A stretch of DNA of 64,000 nucleotides from Promicromonospora iranensis (GTDB taxonomy: Bacteria > Actinomycetota > Actinomycetes > Actinomycetales > Cellulomonadaceae): the NCBI RefSeq assembly GCF_028994805.1, contig NZ_JAJQQP010000001.1, forward strand, positions 62,001-126,000, in the 5' to 3' direction. A program made the position numbers and the translations under genes. Positions 47,979-56,029 of the stretch are shown here, piece by piece. Within the stretch, counting starts at the first letter, position 1; each line of letters opens with the position of its first letter. Under the pieces are notes generated by a model. That model saw nothing but the letters and a program-made list of their open reading frames with translations, had not been told where the DNA came from and ran no database searches.

Positions 47979-48835
47979 GTCGCGCCTCGCTGAACACCGC
48001 CACCGTCAAGCACGCCTCGCTCGCCGAGGCGTGCGAGGCGGCGGCCACCGCGGGCTTCGGCGCCGTGGGTCCGTGGCGCAACCTGGTGCAGGACGTCGGG
48101 GCGCAGCAGGCTGCTCGCATCATCGCCGACGCCGGGCTGCGGGCCTCGTCCCTGTGCCGCGGCGGGTTCCTGACCGCGGCGGACGACGCCGGCGTCCGCG
48201 CCGCGCTCGACGACAACAAGCTGGCCATCGAGGAGGCCGCGACGATCGGCACCACGGAGCTGGTGTTCGTCGTCGGCGGGCTGGTGGGGTCGACGCCGGG
48301 CGGTGCTCCGGCGTCGGACGTGGACCGGGACCTCGTCGCCACGCGCGGCCGGGTCGCCGACCGGATCGCCGACCTCGTGCCGTTCGCCGCCGAGCACGGG
48401 GTGCGGATCGTGCTCGAACCGCTGCACCCGATCTTCGCCGCCGACCGGGCCGTGATCTCGACGCTCGCGCAGGCGCTGGACCTGGCGGCGCCGTTCGCGG
48501 CGGCCGAGGTGGGCGTCGTCGTCGACACCTACCACGTGTGGTGGGACCCGGCCCTGCGCAAGTCCATCGCGCGCGCCGGTCGGGAGGACCGCATCGCCTC
48601 GTACCAGGTGTGCGACTGGGTGCTGCCGCTCGCGGCGGAGCCGCTGAACTCGCGCGGGCACGTGGGCGACGGGTACATCGACTTCGCGACGGTCACGGGC
48701 TGGGTGCGCGACGCCGGCTACGTCGGCGACATCGAGACCGAGATCTTCAACGAGGAGATCTGGGCCCGCCCGACGTGGAAGACGGCGGCGACGGTCCTGA
48801 CCCGCTACGAGAAGCACGTGGCCCCGCACCTGTAG
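47975..48835 (+). CDS. Sugar phosphate isomerase/epimerase-like (AP-endonuclease 2 fold)
   Basis: A 286-residue TIM barrel. SLNTATVKHASLAEACEAAA starts the fold. Metal-binding residues are seen in IVLEPLHPIFAADRAV and VGVVVDTYHVWWDP, with YVGDIETEIFNEEIW near the end. The family isomerises or epimerises sugars and keto-cyclitols. As the last gene of the Gfo/Idh-DUF993 operon it may handle the oxidised intermediate. A family C hairpin follows 12 bp after the stop. Confidence 0.85.
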   Translation: MSRASLNTATVKHASLAEACEAAATAGFGAVGPWRNLVQDVGAQQAARIIADAGLRASSLCRGGFLTAADDAGVRAALDDNKLAIEEAATIGTTELVFVVGGLVGSTPGGAPASDVDRDLVATRGRVADRIADLVPFAAEHGVRIVLEPLHPIFAADRAVISTLAQALDLAAPFAAAEVGVVVDTYHVWWDPALRKSIARAGREDRIASYQVCDWVLPLAAEPLNSRGHVGDGYIDFATVTGWVRDAGYVGDIETEIFNEEIWARPTWKTAATVLTRYEKHVAPHL

Positions 48836-48846
48836 CCGAGCCGACG

Positions 48847-48911
48847 CCTTCGAGGTCTAAGTTTCTCCGCTCTGAAGCGTTTCAGAGCGGAGAAACTTAG
48901 ACCACGAAAGG
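48847..48911. terminator. Family C hairpin, copy 2 (23-bp perfect core)
   Basis: A perfect 23-bp core pairs 48854-48876 (GGTCTAAGTTTCTCCGC start) with 48881-48903 around a GCGT loop. It extends outward through a mismatch and a bulge. The left 30 bases equal 42272-42301 exactly. It separates the convergent isomerase and DUF624 genes. Confidence 0.82.
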
Positions 48912-48928
48912 GATGGGCGGACCGTTCG

Positions 48929-49618
48929 CTACGGCACCGGGCGGAGGGTGTAGCGGCAGATTCCCCATACCGCGTAGAGCAGCGGCGCCGCGGCGAAGCC
49001 GACGCCCACCACCGGGCGCGCCGCCATCACCGACGCCAGCAGCGCCAGCACGAGCAGCGCCGCGGCGGCGAGGTACCAGCGCCGTGCGCCGAGCACGAGC
49101 GCCCCGAGAAGCACGTCGCGCAGGCGAGCACCGGGCAGGTCGGGCACGGCGGCCAGGGCGAGCACCGCCGTCAGCACGGCCCCGACCGCGAGCGTCACCA
49201 GCACGGGGATCACCACCGCGCCGACGGTACGGCCCCAGAAGAACGCCACGTCCACGGCGGCCACCACGACGGCGGCCGTGGCCAGCGCCCCGATGGCGAG
49301 GCCACGGCGCAGGTGCCGGCGCCAGGCGCGCACGAAGGTGCGGACGACCGCCGTCGAACCGTCGGAGCTGAAGGCGGCGAACACCGCGAAGGCGGCGGCC
49401 AGGGCCGGCCCGAGCAGCGGTGCCGCCAGCGCGAGGTACGGCCACGTCACCCCGGGGTCCGTCGCCGCGACCAGCACCACGAGGGGCAGGCACGCTACCG
49501 CCAGGAGCAGGTTCGTCATCAGCCCCGTGTAGACGGTGCCGAAGACCATCTCGTAGGTGTCCGGCCCGATCAGGGGCCGGCGGCGCGACGCTGTTCCCGC
49601 GGTGCCCGCGGCACTCAT
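48929..49618 (-). CDS. DUF624 (YesL-like) membrane protein
   Basis: A 229-residue protein with five or six hydrophobic segments (LLLAVACLPLVVLVAATD, VVVAAVDVAFFWG, VLVTLAVGAVLTAVLALAAV). The opening DTYEMVFGTVYTGLMTNLL is characteristic of DUF624. YesL-type proteins sit beside sugar ABC importers in the rhamnogalacturonan loci of bacilli, with unknown role. Here it overlaps the upstream permease gene by 4 bp and is the last gene of that operon. Confidence 0.82.
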   Translation of the reverse strand: MSAAGTAGTASRRRPLIGPDTYEMVFGTVYTGLMTNLLLAVACLPLVVLVAATDPGVTWPYLALAAPLLGPALAAAFAVFAAFSSDGSTAVVRTFVRAWRRHLRRGLAIGALATAAVVVAAVDVAFFWGRTVGAVVIPVLVTLAVGAVLTAVLALAAVPDLPGARLRDVLLGALVLGARRWYLAAAALLVLALLASVMAARPVVGVGFAAAPLLYAVWGICRYTLRPVP

Positions 49619-50454
49619 CCCTTCACACCCGTCGTCGCGATGCCCTGGACGAAGTAGCGCTGGCCGAGCAGGAAGATGAGCGCGATCGGCAGGACCGACA
49701 GCACCGAGCCCGTCATGATCAGTGCGTGCTCGGCGTTGTACTCGCCGATGAACGACTGCAGGCCGAGCTGGATGGTCCACAGCGGGCGCTCACGCAGGTA
49801 GATGAGCGGACCGAGGTAGTCGTTCCAGGTCTGGACGAACGTGATGATCGTCAGCGACGCCAGGGCGGGCACGGACAGCGGGATGATGATCCGCCACCAG
49901 ATCCCGTACTCGGAGAGGCCGTCGATCCGCGCCGCCTCCGACAGGGAGTCGGGGATGGACTCGTAGTACTGCTTCATGAGGAACACGCCGAAGGCGCCGA
50001 ACGCCTGCAGCAGCATGATGGCCCACAGGGTGTTGTTGAGCCCCCAGCTCGAGAGCATCTGGAACTGCGGGATCATGTAGGACTGCCAGGGCACCGCGAT
50101 GGTCCCGATGTACAGCAGGAACAGCACGTCCCGCCCGGGGAAGCGCATCTTGGCGAAGCCGTAGGCGGCGAAGCTGCCGGTCAGCACCTGCAGGAAGGTC
50201 ACGGCGACGGACACGACGAGGGTGTTGCGCACCCACGTGACCATGTCGGCCTTGACCCAGATGTCGACGTAGTTGCGCCACTGGACCGGGTCGGGAATCC
50301 ACTGCACCGGTGCCGTGAACACCTGGTTGTTGAGCTTCAGCGACGAGATCACCATCCAGGCGAACGGCAGCATGATCCCCGCCGCCGCGACGATCATCGT
50401 GACGTAGAGCAGGACGCGGCCGAACCGCCGGAACGGGGACGTGCGGGCGGTCAT
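49615..50454 (-). CDS. Sugar ABC transporter permease (MalG-like), second importer
   Basis: A 279-residue CUT1 permease. The EAA loop is SLSEAARIDGLSEYGIWWRI, and the conserved ends FAWMVISSLK and YFVQGIATTGVKG are typical of MalG types. Six hydrophobic segments are expected. It overlaps the preceding permease stop by one base (TGATG), so the pair is made together. Confidence 0.92.
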   Translation of the reverse strand: MTARTSPFRRFGRVLLYVTMIVAAAGIMLPFAWMVISSLKLNNQVFTAPVQWIPDPVQWRNYVDIWVKADMVTWVRNTLVVSVAVTFLQVLTGSFAAYGFAKMRFPGRDVLFLLYIGTIAVPWQSYMIPQFQMLSSWGLNNTLWAIMLLQAFGAFGVFLMKQYYESIPDSLSEAARIDGLSEYGIWWRIIIPLSVPALASLTIITFVQTWNDYLGPLIYLRERPLWTIQLGLQSFIGEYNAEHALIMTGSVLSVLPIALIFLLGQRYFVQGIATTGVKG

Positions 50455-51407
50455 CAGGCATCCCTCCGCTTGTTGTAGAGGAACTGCACCACGGTCACGA
50501 GGATGCAGATGAGGAACAGGACGACGGCGACGGCCGAGGCGTACCCGAACTGGAACTGCTCGAAGCCCTTCTGGAAGATGTACTGGCTGAGCACCAGGGT
50601 CGCCTGCCCCGGTCCGCCGTCGGTCATGACGAGGATCAGGTCGAACACCTTCAGGCTCTGGATGGTGACCATGACGGTCACGAAGAACATCGTGGGCCGC
50701 AGGCAGGGCAGCGTGACGTTCCAGAACCGCTGCCAGGCGCCCGCGCCGTCGATCCGCGCGGCCTCGTGCAGCTCGGTCGGCACGGTCTGCAGGCCCGCCA
50801 GGAACAGGAGCATGTAGTAGCCCATGTCCTTCCAGGTGCCCACGATGATCACCGCGGGCATCGCCCAGTCCTTGGAGACCGTCCAGCCGGGCAGGTCTCC
50901 CCCGACGAACATGCCGAGGAACTGGTTGATCGGCCCGAACTCGGGGCTGAACAGCATGTTCCACACCACGGCGACCGCGACGATCGACGTGATGTACGGG
51001 AAGAAGGCCACCGTGCGGAAGAACGCGGCGCCACGCAGCTTCTGGTTGAGCAGCAGCGCGAGCGCGAGCGACACGATGATGGTGATCGGTATGTGCAGCG
51101 CCGCGTAGTAGAGCGTGTTGCCGAGCGCGATGTGGAAGCTCTTGTCGCCGAACAGCCGCGCGAAGTTGTCGAGGCCGACCCAGTCGGCGGTCCCGAAGAT
51201 GTTCCAGTCCGTCAGGGACATGTAGAAGAGCGTGATCACCGGTGTCAGGGTGAGCACCGCGAAGCCGAGGAAGTTCGGCAGGATGAACGTCCAGCCGATC
51301 AGCGCGTTGCGCACCTTGAGCGAGGTGCGCGGCTTCCTGAGCGGCGGGGGAGGCTCCGGCTGCGAGAACCCGAGGGTCCGCTGGTTGCCGACGACCGGTG
51401 TCGTCAT
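50454..51407 (-). CDS. Sugar ABC transporter permease (MalF-like), second importer
   Basis: A 317-residue permease starting at ATG 51407 behind GAGGAG. The first helix is IGWTFILPNFLGFAVLTLTP, and the EAA loop ELHEAARIDGAGAWQRFW is clear. It forms the channel with the MalG-like partner. It is separated from the upstream binding-protein gene by 131 bp with a very long hairpin, which may lower its expression relative to the binding protein. Confidence 0.92.
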   Translation of the reverse strand: MTTPVVGNQRTLGFSQPEPPPPLRKPRTSLKVRNALIGWTFILPNFLGFAVLTLTPVITLFYMSLTDWNIFGTADWVGLDNFARLFGDKSFHIALGNTLYYAALHIPITIIVSLALALLLNQKLRGAAFFRTVAFFPYITSIVAVAVVWNMLFSPEFGPINQFLGMFVGGDLPGWTVSKDWAMPAVIIVGTWKDMGYYMLLFLAGLQTVPTELHEAARIDGAGAWQRFWNVTLPCLRPTMFFVTVMVTIQSLKVFDLILVMTDGGPGQATLVLSQYIFQKGFEQFQFGYASAVAVVLFLICILVTVVQFLYNKRRDA

Positions 51408-51461
51408 GGGGGATATCTCCTCTGGAGTGCTGATGTTTCGGGGCCCCGCACGGGGCCAGCT

Positions 51462-51530
51462 CTTGGTTGTGGGCGCGACCGTTGCGACGATGCGTCCGTC
51501 TGAGGCGCAACGATCACGCCCACAACCAAG
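51462..51530. terminator. Long hairpin between binding-protein and permease genes
   Basis: CTTGGTTGTGGGCG (51462-51475) pairs exactly with 51517-51530. The stem continues inward through GACCGTTGCG/CGCAACGATC with two mismatches, about 25 bp in all. A smaller GGCCCC/GGGGCC hairpin lies at about 51442-51457. A partial terminator or mRNA 3'-end stabiliser is likely. Confidence 0.7.
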
Positions 51531-51538
51531 CAAGGCGG

Positions 51539-52834
51539 TTAGCCGACCTCGTTGGCGACGCGCTCCTCGGCCTCGGTGATCGCTTCGTCCACCGGGGTGG
51601 ACTCCGACATCACCGCCGAGTGCATCTCACCGAGGATGGTCTGGATGGCCGCCGTGTTCTGGCCCACCGGGTTCTCCGGCAGCGTCTCGTGCGTGGTGTA
51701 GGAGAACCGGGACAGCTCGTCCTGGGGCACACCCTCCAGCGAGAAGATCGCGTCCGCGACCGTGTCGTCGATCAGGGCCGGCGTGATGCCGATCCCGGCG
51801 AGCGCCGCGGCACCCTCGGGGCCGGCGGCGAACCGCAGGAAGTCCTTCGCCGTCTCGACCTTGGACTCGTCGATCCCGGCGTTGATACCCATCGTGGTCG
51901 GGTCACCAAAGGTGACCGGCGTGTTCTCGGTGCCGGTCGTCGACTCGTCGAGCTGCGGGATCGGCGCGATGCCCCACTCGAACGTCTCCGCCGCACCCGA
52001 CTCCTGCTCGGCCACCAGCGTGCCGATGTACCACGAGCCCATCGGCATCATCGCTGCCTTCTGGGTGCCGAACTGCGCCTGGTAGGTCAGCTCGTTCGTG
52101 GTGACCGTCGCGTAGGACGGCTGTGCTCCGCCGTCCTGGAGCGCGAGCTCACGCTCGTAGTACGGCGCGAGGAAGGAGAAGTCGCCGCCGTCCAGCGCCG
52201 CGCCCTCGGTCTGCGCGAGCGCGAAGCCCTGCACGGTGGACTGCCAGCTGTGCAGGTAGGTGCCCGTGACCGACTTCTCGTCGATGCCCTCGGTCAGCTC
52301 CTCCGCAGCGGCGGCGTAGTCGTCCCAGGTCCACGAGCCGTCCGGCAGGTCGACGCCGGCCTTCTCGAACAGCTCCTTGTTGTAGTAGAGCAGCCACGAG
52401 TCCTGGCGGTAGGGCACCGCGTAGGTGACGCCGTCGACCGCCATCGGCTCCAGGCCGCCCGTCTCCGGGTCGAGCTCGGCCGCCACGTCCGAGATGTCGA
52501 GCAGCGTGCCGCCATCGGTGAACGTGACGTAGTTCTTCAGGTTCTTCACGATGAAGACGTCCGGGGCCGCGCCCGCGGACAGGTCGGCGGTGAGGGCCGT
52601 GTCGTAGTCGTCGCCCGCGGGGTACTCCTTGAGCTCCACGGTGACGTCGGGGTTCGCCTCCTCGTACGCGTCGGCGAGCGTCTCGAACTCCGGCGTGGAC
52701 GCGAAGTCCCAGCCGGCCAGGCTGATGGTGACGGGGCCTTCGGGGGCCTCCGGCTCGGACTCTCCGCCGCACCCCGTCAGGGCCAGCGACGCGGCGGCGG
52801 CAACGCCGAACGCGCTCATGATCTTGCGGTTCAT
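51539..52834 (-). CDS. Sugar ABC transporter, substrate-binding lipoprotein, second importer
   Basis: A 431-residue family 1 solute-binding protein. The signal peptide ends in LALTGC, with lipidated Cys22, then an acidic Pro/Glu linker. VTISLAGWDFASTPEFETLA and EANPDVTVELKEYPAGDDYD open the fold. It is encoded between DUF2264 and the permeases. Given nearby rhamnose and heparinase-like genes, an acidic or rhamnose-containing oligosaccharide is plausible. That ligand is inference. Confidence 0.9.
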   Translation of the reverse strand: MNRKIMSAFGVAAAASLALTGCGGESEPEAPEGPVTISLAGWDFASTPEFETLADAYEEANPDVTVELKEYPAGDDYDTALTADLSAGAAPDVFIVKNLKNYVTFTDGGTLLDISDVAAELDPETGGLEPMAVDGVTYAVPYRQDSWLLYYNKELFEKAGVDLPDGSWTWDDYAAAAEELTEGIDEKSVTGTYLHSWQSTVQGFALAQTEGAALDGGDFSFLAPYYERELALQDGGAQPSYATVTTNELTYQAQFGTQKAAMMPMGSWYIGTLVAEQESGAAETFEWGIAPIPQLDESTTGTENTPVTFGDPTTMGINAGIDESKVETAKDFLRFAAGPEGAAALAGIGITPALIDDTVADAIFSLEGVPQDELSRFSYTTHETLPENPVGQNTAAIQTILGEMHSAVMSESTPVDEAITEAEERVANEVG

Positions 52835-52856
52835 GCCTACTCTCCTTCGAGTAATT

Positions 52857-52895
52857 CCGCTCCCGCGACGCCTTGATGGCGGTTGCCGGGAGCGG
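52857..52895 (-). promoter_or_regulatory. Intercistronic hairpin before the second binding-protein gene
   Basis: CCGCTCCCG (52857-52865) and CGGGAGCGG (52887-52895) pair around a loop that itself has CGCC/GGCG. It lies between the DUF2264 gene and the binding-protein gene. It may partly terminate or mark a processing point. Confidence 0.45.
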
Positions 52896-52904
52896 CGTGT
52901 GTGG

Positions 52905-54836
52905 TCAGGGCAGGTTTGCCGTGGTCTGTTTCCCGTCCGGCCAGGTCACGGCGGCCTGTCCGGCGGTGAGCTCGAGGCGCGGCTGCCCGAGGGCAGGCGT
53001 GCGCGCCAGGTAGATGCCGACGGCCACCCAGCCGTCGGGGACCGGCGCGTACCGCGACCAGGGGGTGGTCGTCGGACCGGCCAGCGGGGTGGCGTCGTCG
53101 AGGGTCGTCTCGCCGCGCACGGGTGCGACGTCGCCCAGCAGCGGGACCACCGTCGAGACCAGGCCCGGGCCCGCGGCCCAGCCGCCGATCCGCAGCGCCG
53201 TGGCCTCGGCGGGCTCCGGGATCTCCGGCTGCGCCGAGACGCGCACCAGGCGCACCTCCCACGCACCGCGAACCAGGGACACCGTGGTGATCCGGCCCGC
53301 CGGGGTCGACGTCCCGGGCCGGCCGGAGCCGTGGTCCGGGGCGGTCGGGTCGACCTCGATCCAGTGGGCGTCGGCGGTCGAGGCGAGCACGGCGGCGGTG
53401 GGTGCCCCCGTGGCCGAGGTCTCGTTCTCGACCGGCTCGACAGGCTCGACCAGCGAGGCGTGCGAGAGCTCGAAGCCCGTGCGGTGCGTCGCCCGGCCCG
53501 CGGCGTCGAGCAGCACCACCGACTGGTCCAGGGGTGAGCTCCACGCCTCGGCGTCGAGCAACGGCGAGGTCGCCGTCGAGTAGCCGAAGCGGGCGTACAG
53601 GGGCGAGTCGCCGCCGTCCGCCCCGGGCACCGCGTGGTCGGTGCCGTGGTTGATCACGCGCACCACGCCGTCGTCGTGCGTGGCGCTGATCGCCCAGCCG
53701 GGCGCCTTGGCGATCGCGAGCACGTCGCCGACGTCCACCGGGAGCGGCTCGGGGGCGGCGGTCCACACCTCGTGGGACGCCGGGAGCGCGAGGCCGAGCA
53801 GGCCCTTGCTCGCCCAGTAGGGGGAGCCGGTGCCGCTGTACCGCTGCGCGATGGGACGCCACGGGTGGTGCCAGCCCAGGGTGAGGAGCCCGTCCGGGCC
53901 CGGGACCCCGTGGTCGGCGAAGTGCCGCACGATGCGTGTCGCTGCCTCCCGGAGCTGCCCTGGCCGGCCCACGCCCGCGTAGGCGCCGGCCCAGAAGGGG
54001 GCCGCGGCCGCGAACCGGTAGGTGAGGCTGCGGCCCTGGACGAGCGGGGCTCCGTCGGCGCCGACGAGGGCGAGCGCGTCGTCGAGGTAGCGCGCCAGGT
54101 GCTCCCGGTCGGCGGCCGACCGGAGGCTCAGGTCGTCACCGGCGGCCGCTGCGGCCTCGGCGGCGCCCGACATGTGCGGCCACAGGGCCGGGTACAGATG
54201 CAGTGCCCAGCCGGTGTAATGGTCGAAGCTCCGCTCGGGGCCGTCGGCGAACCAGCCGTCGGGACGGCGGAACCGGTCGTGCGCGGCGAGGTCGCGTGCC
54301 ACGTCGTCGGCGGAGAACGGGCCACCGACCGACCGCAGGAACGTCTCGACGACGATCCGGAACCAGACCCAGTTGTTGTCCGGGTAGCCGGGGTCGCCCA
54401 CGACGGAGCCGAGGTACTCGACGGTCCGCTCCTGCACGTCGGGCGACAGGCGGTCCCAGATCCAGGGCCGCGTCATGTCGAGGATCAGGGCGAGCGAGGC
54501 CGCCTCGACCTTGGCCTGGGCGTGCTCCTCGGGCCGGGTCCAGCGCTCGGGGTGCGTGGAGTCGGTGCCCGCGGCCAGCCCGGCCGCGTACCGCTCGGCG
54601 AGACCCGTCGGGTCGGCGCCGTCCTCCCCCGCGAGCCGGAAGCCGGCGAGCAGGAACGTGCGCGCGAAGCCCTCGAGGCCGTCGACCGCGGTGCCGTACC
54701 CGCCGGGCCTGCCGGGCAGCGTGATGAGCGACCCGCTCGGTGACGCGTACGGCCGCGCCCCCTCCAGGAGCCGGTCGGCGTAGGCGGCGAGCCGGGTGCG
54801 GGCCTCCGGCCCGGTCGGCAGGTCGTGGCGGGTCAT
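52905..54836 (-). CDS. DUF2264-family protein
   Basis: A 643-residue cytosolic protein with family blocks GFARTFLLAGFRLAGEDG, MTRPWIWDRLSPDVQERTVEYL, YPDNNWVWFRIVVETFLRSVGG, DGWFADGPERSFDHYTGWALHLYP and SPYWASKGLLGLALP. DUF2264 proteins have an alpha/alpha-toroid N-terminus and occur in polysaccharide-utilisation loci of plant-litter bacteria. The activity is unknown; a glycosidase or lyase is suspected. It overlaps the 2-hydroxyacid dehydrogenase gene by 4 bp. Confidence 0.82.
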   Translation of the reverse strand: MTRHDLPTGPEARTRLAAYADRLLEGARPYASPSGSLITLPGRPGGYGTAVDGLEGFARTFLLAGFRLAGEDGADPTGLAERYAAGLAAGTDSTHPERWTRPEEHAQAKVEAASLALILDMTRPWIWDRLSPDVQERTVEYLGSVVGDPGYPDNNWVWFRIVVETFLRSVGGPFSADDVARDLAAHDRFRRPDGWFADGPERSFDHYTGWALHLYPALWPHMSGAAEAAAAAGDDLSLRSAADREHLARYLDDALALVGADGAPLVQGRSLTYRFAAAAPFWAGAYAGVGRPGQLREAATRIVRHFADHGVPGPDGLLTLGWHHPWRPIAQRYSGTGSPYWASKGLLGLALPASHEVWTAAPEPLPVDVGDVLAIAKAPGWAISATHDDGVVRVINHGTDHAVPGADGGDSPLYARFGYSTATSPLLDAEAWSSPLDQSVVLLDAAGRATHRTGFELSHASLVEPVEPVENETSATGAPTAAVLASTADAHWIEVDPTAPDHGSGRPGTSTPAGRITTVSLVRGAWEVRLVRVSAQPEIPEPAEATALRIGGWAAGPGLVSTVVPLLGDVAPVRGETTLDDATPLAGPTTTPWSRYAPVPDGWVAVGIYLARTPALGQPRLELTAGQAAVTWPDGKQTTANLP

Positions 54837-55873
54837 GCGACGAACTCCATGTCGGCGCGGGTCACGACGCTCCGCGGGGCGTCACCCCGCGCGTACCGCT
54901 CCAGCTCGTCGAGCGCGGCGGCGGTCATGCGCCGCGTCTCCGTCCCGAGCGACCCCGCGATGTGCGGCGTGATCATGACGTTCGGCAGGTCGTACAGCAC
55001 CGACGACGCCGGCAGCGGCTCCGGCTCGGTGACGTCGAGCATCGCGTAGATGCGGCCGGTCGCGCACTCGCGCTCCAGCGCGGCCGTGTCCACGACCGCA
55101 CCCCGGGCGGTGTTGATCAGGGTGGCGCCGTCCGGCATGAGGGCCAGCTCGCGCGCACCGATCAGCTTGCGGGTCGAGGGCAGCTCGGGGGCATGCAGGG
55201 AGACGATGTCGGACGCGGCGAGCAGCTCGTCGAGCGGCACCAGCCGGGCGCCGGCCTCGGCCACGGCTGCGGCGTCGGCCAGCGGGTCCGCGACGAGGAT
55301 CTCGCGCGTCTCGGGGCCGGAGCCCGGCACGGTCAGCCGCGCCACCACCTGCCGCCCGGTCCGGGAGAAGCCGACGATCCCGACGACCCGGTCCCGGTTG
55401 GAGAGGACGTCGTGCTCGCCCAGGTAGGACCAGTCGTCACGCCGGGTGCGGGCGACGTTCGCGAGGAACGGCGCCTTCTTGCCCGCCATGAAGATCGCGG
55501 CCACGGTGAACTCCGCGACCGGCAGCGCGTTCTCGGCCACGGCGTTCGTGACGAGGAGCTCGCGCTCCCACACGGCGTCGGACACGAGGGGCCGGACCGT
55601 GCCCGCGCAGTGCAGCACGGCGCGCAGGTTCGGTGCGAGCTCGAGCACCTCCGCGGTGATCCGGGGAGCGCCCCAGGACGTCAGGAGCACCTCGACGTCG
55701 GCCAGCCGCTCCTTGGCCTCCGGCGTGTCGTAGGCGGTGACGCGCACCGGCTCGCCGAGCCGCGCGAGCTCACGCAGCCGGGTGTCCTCCTCGGGACCGA
55801 ACTGCATACGTCGCGCTCGGTCGTCCATGACGAGCAGGACCTCAGGTCGCCGCACCACCGCTCTCCTCTCCAT
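54833..55873 (-). CDS. D-isomer-specific 2-hydroxyacid dehydrogenase
   Basis: A 346-residue NAD-dependent enzyme, first gene of the importer operon. The NAD-binding part reads VVGIVGFSRTGRQVVARLT; the usual GxGxxG second Gly is Ser here (GFSRTG). The catalytic Arg lies in LINTARGAVVDTAAL, the Glu in DVTEPEPLP and the His in ITPHIAGSLG. It may reduce a keto acid from sugar-acid breakdown. Transcribed away from the heparinase-like gene, with a shared operator region. Confidence 0.85.
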   Translation of the reverse strand: MERRAVVRRPEVLLVMDDRARRMQFGPEEDTRLRELARLGEPVRVTAYDTPEAKERLADVEVLLTSWGAPRITAEVLELAPNLRAVLHCAGTVRPLVSDAVWERELLVTNAVAENALPVAEFTVAAIFMAGKKAPFLANVARTRRDDWSYLGEHDVLSNRDRVVGIVGFSRTGRQVVARLTVPGSGPETREILVADPLADAAAVAEAGARLVPLDELLAASDIVSLHAPELPSTRKLIGARELALMPDGATLINTARGAVVDTAALERECATGRIYAMLDVTEPEPLPASSVLYDLPNVMITPHIAGSLGTETRRMTAAALDELERYARGDAPRSVVTRADMEFVA

Positions 55874-55910
55874 CGAGTCTCACGTTCGCCTGATCACCTA
55901 GACGAACAGT

Positions 55911-56015
55911 TCCGATCAACTACGATCGGACGATGGCCCATTGAAGCCCACGTCCTGCCCGCTTGGCAAGCCCCTGGCCCTTCACCAGGAATTCCTATAC
56001 GATCATTTTCGATCA
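55911..56015. promoter_or_regulatory. DeoR-type operator region between divergent operons
   Basis: TCCGATC-aactac-GATCGGA (55911-55930) is a perfect inverted repeat. CGATCA repeats at 56000-56005 and 56010-56015, ten bp apart, next to TATACG just before. These sites share CGATC and are good candidates for the DeoR-type protein encoded downstream. The 156-bp region shows nothing else. Confidence 0.65.
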
Positions 56016-56029
56016 CTGGAGGACAGCAC

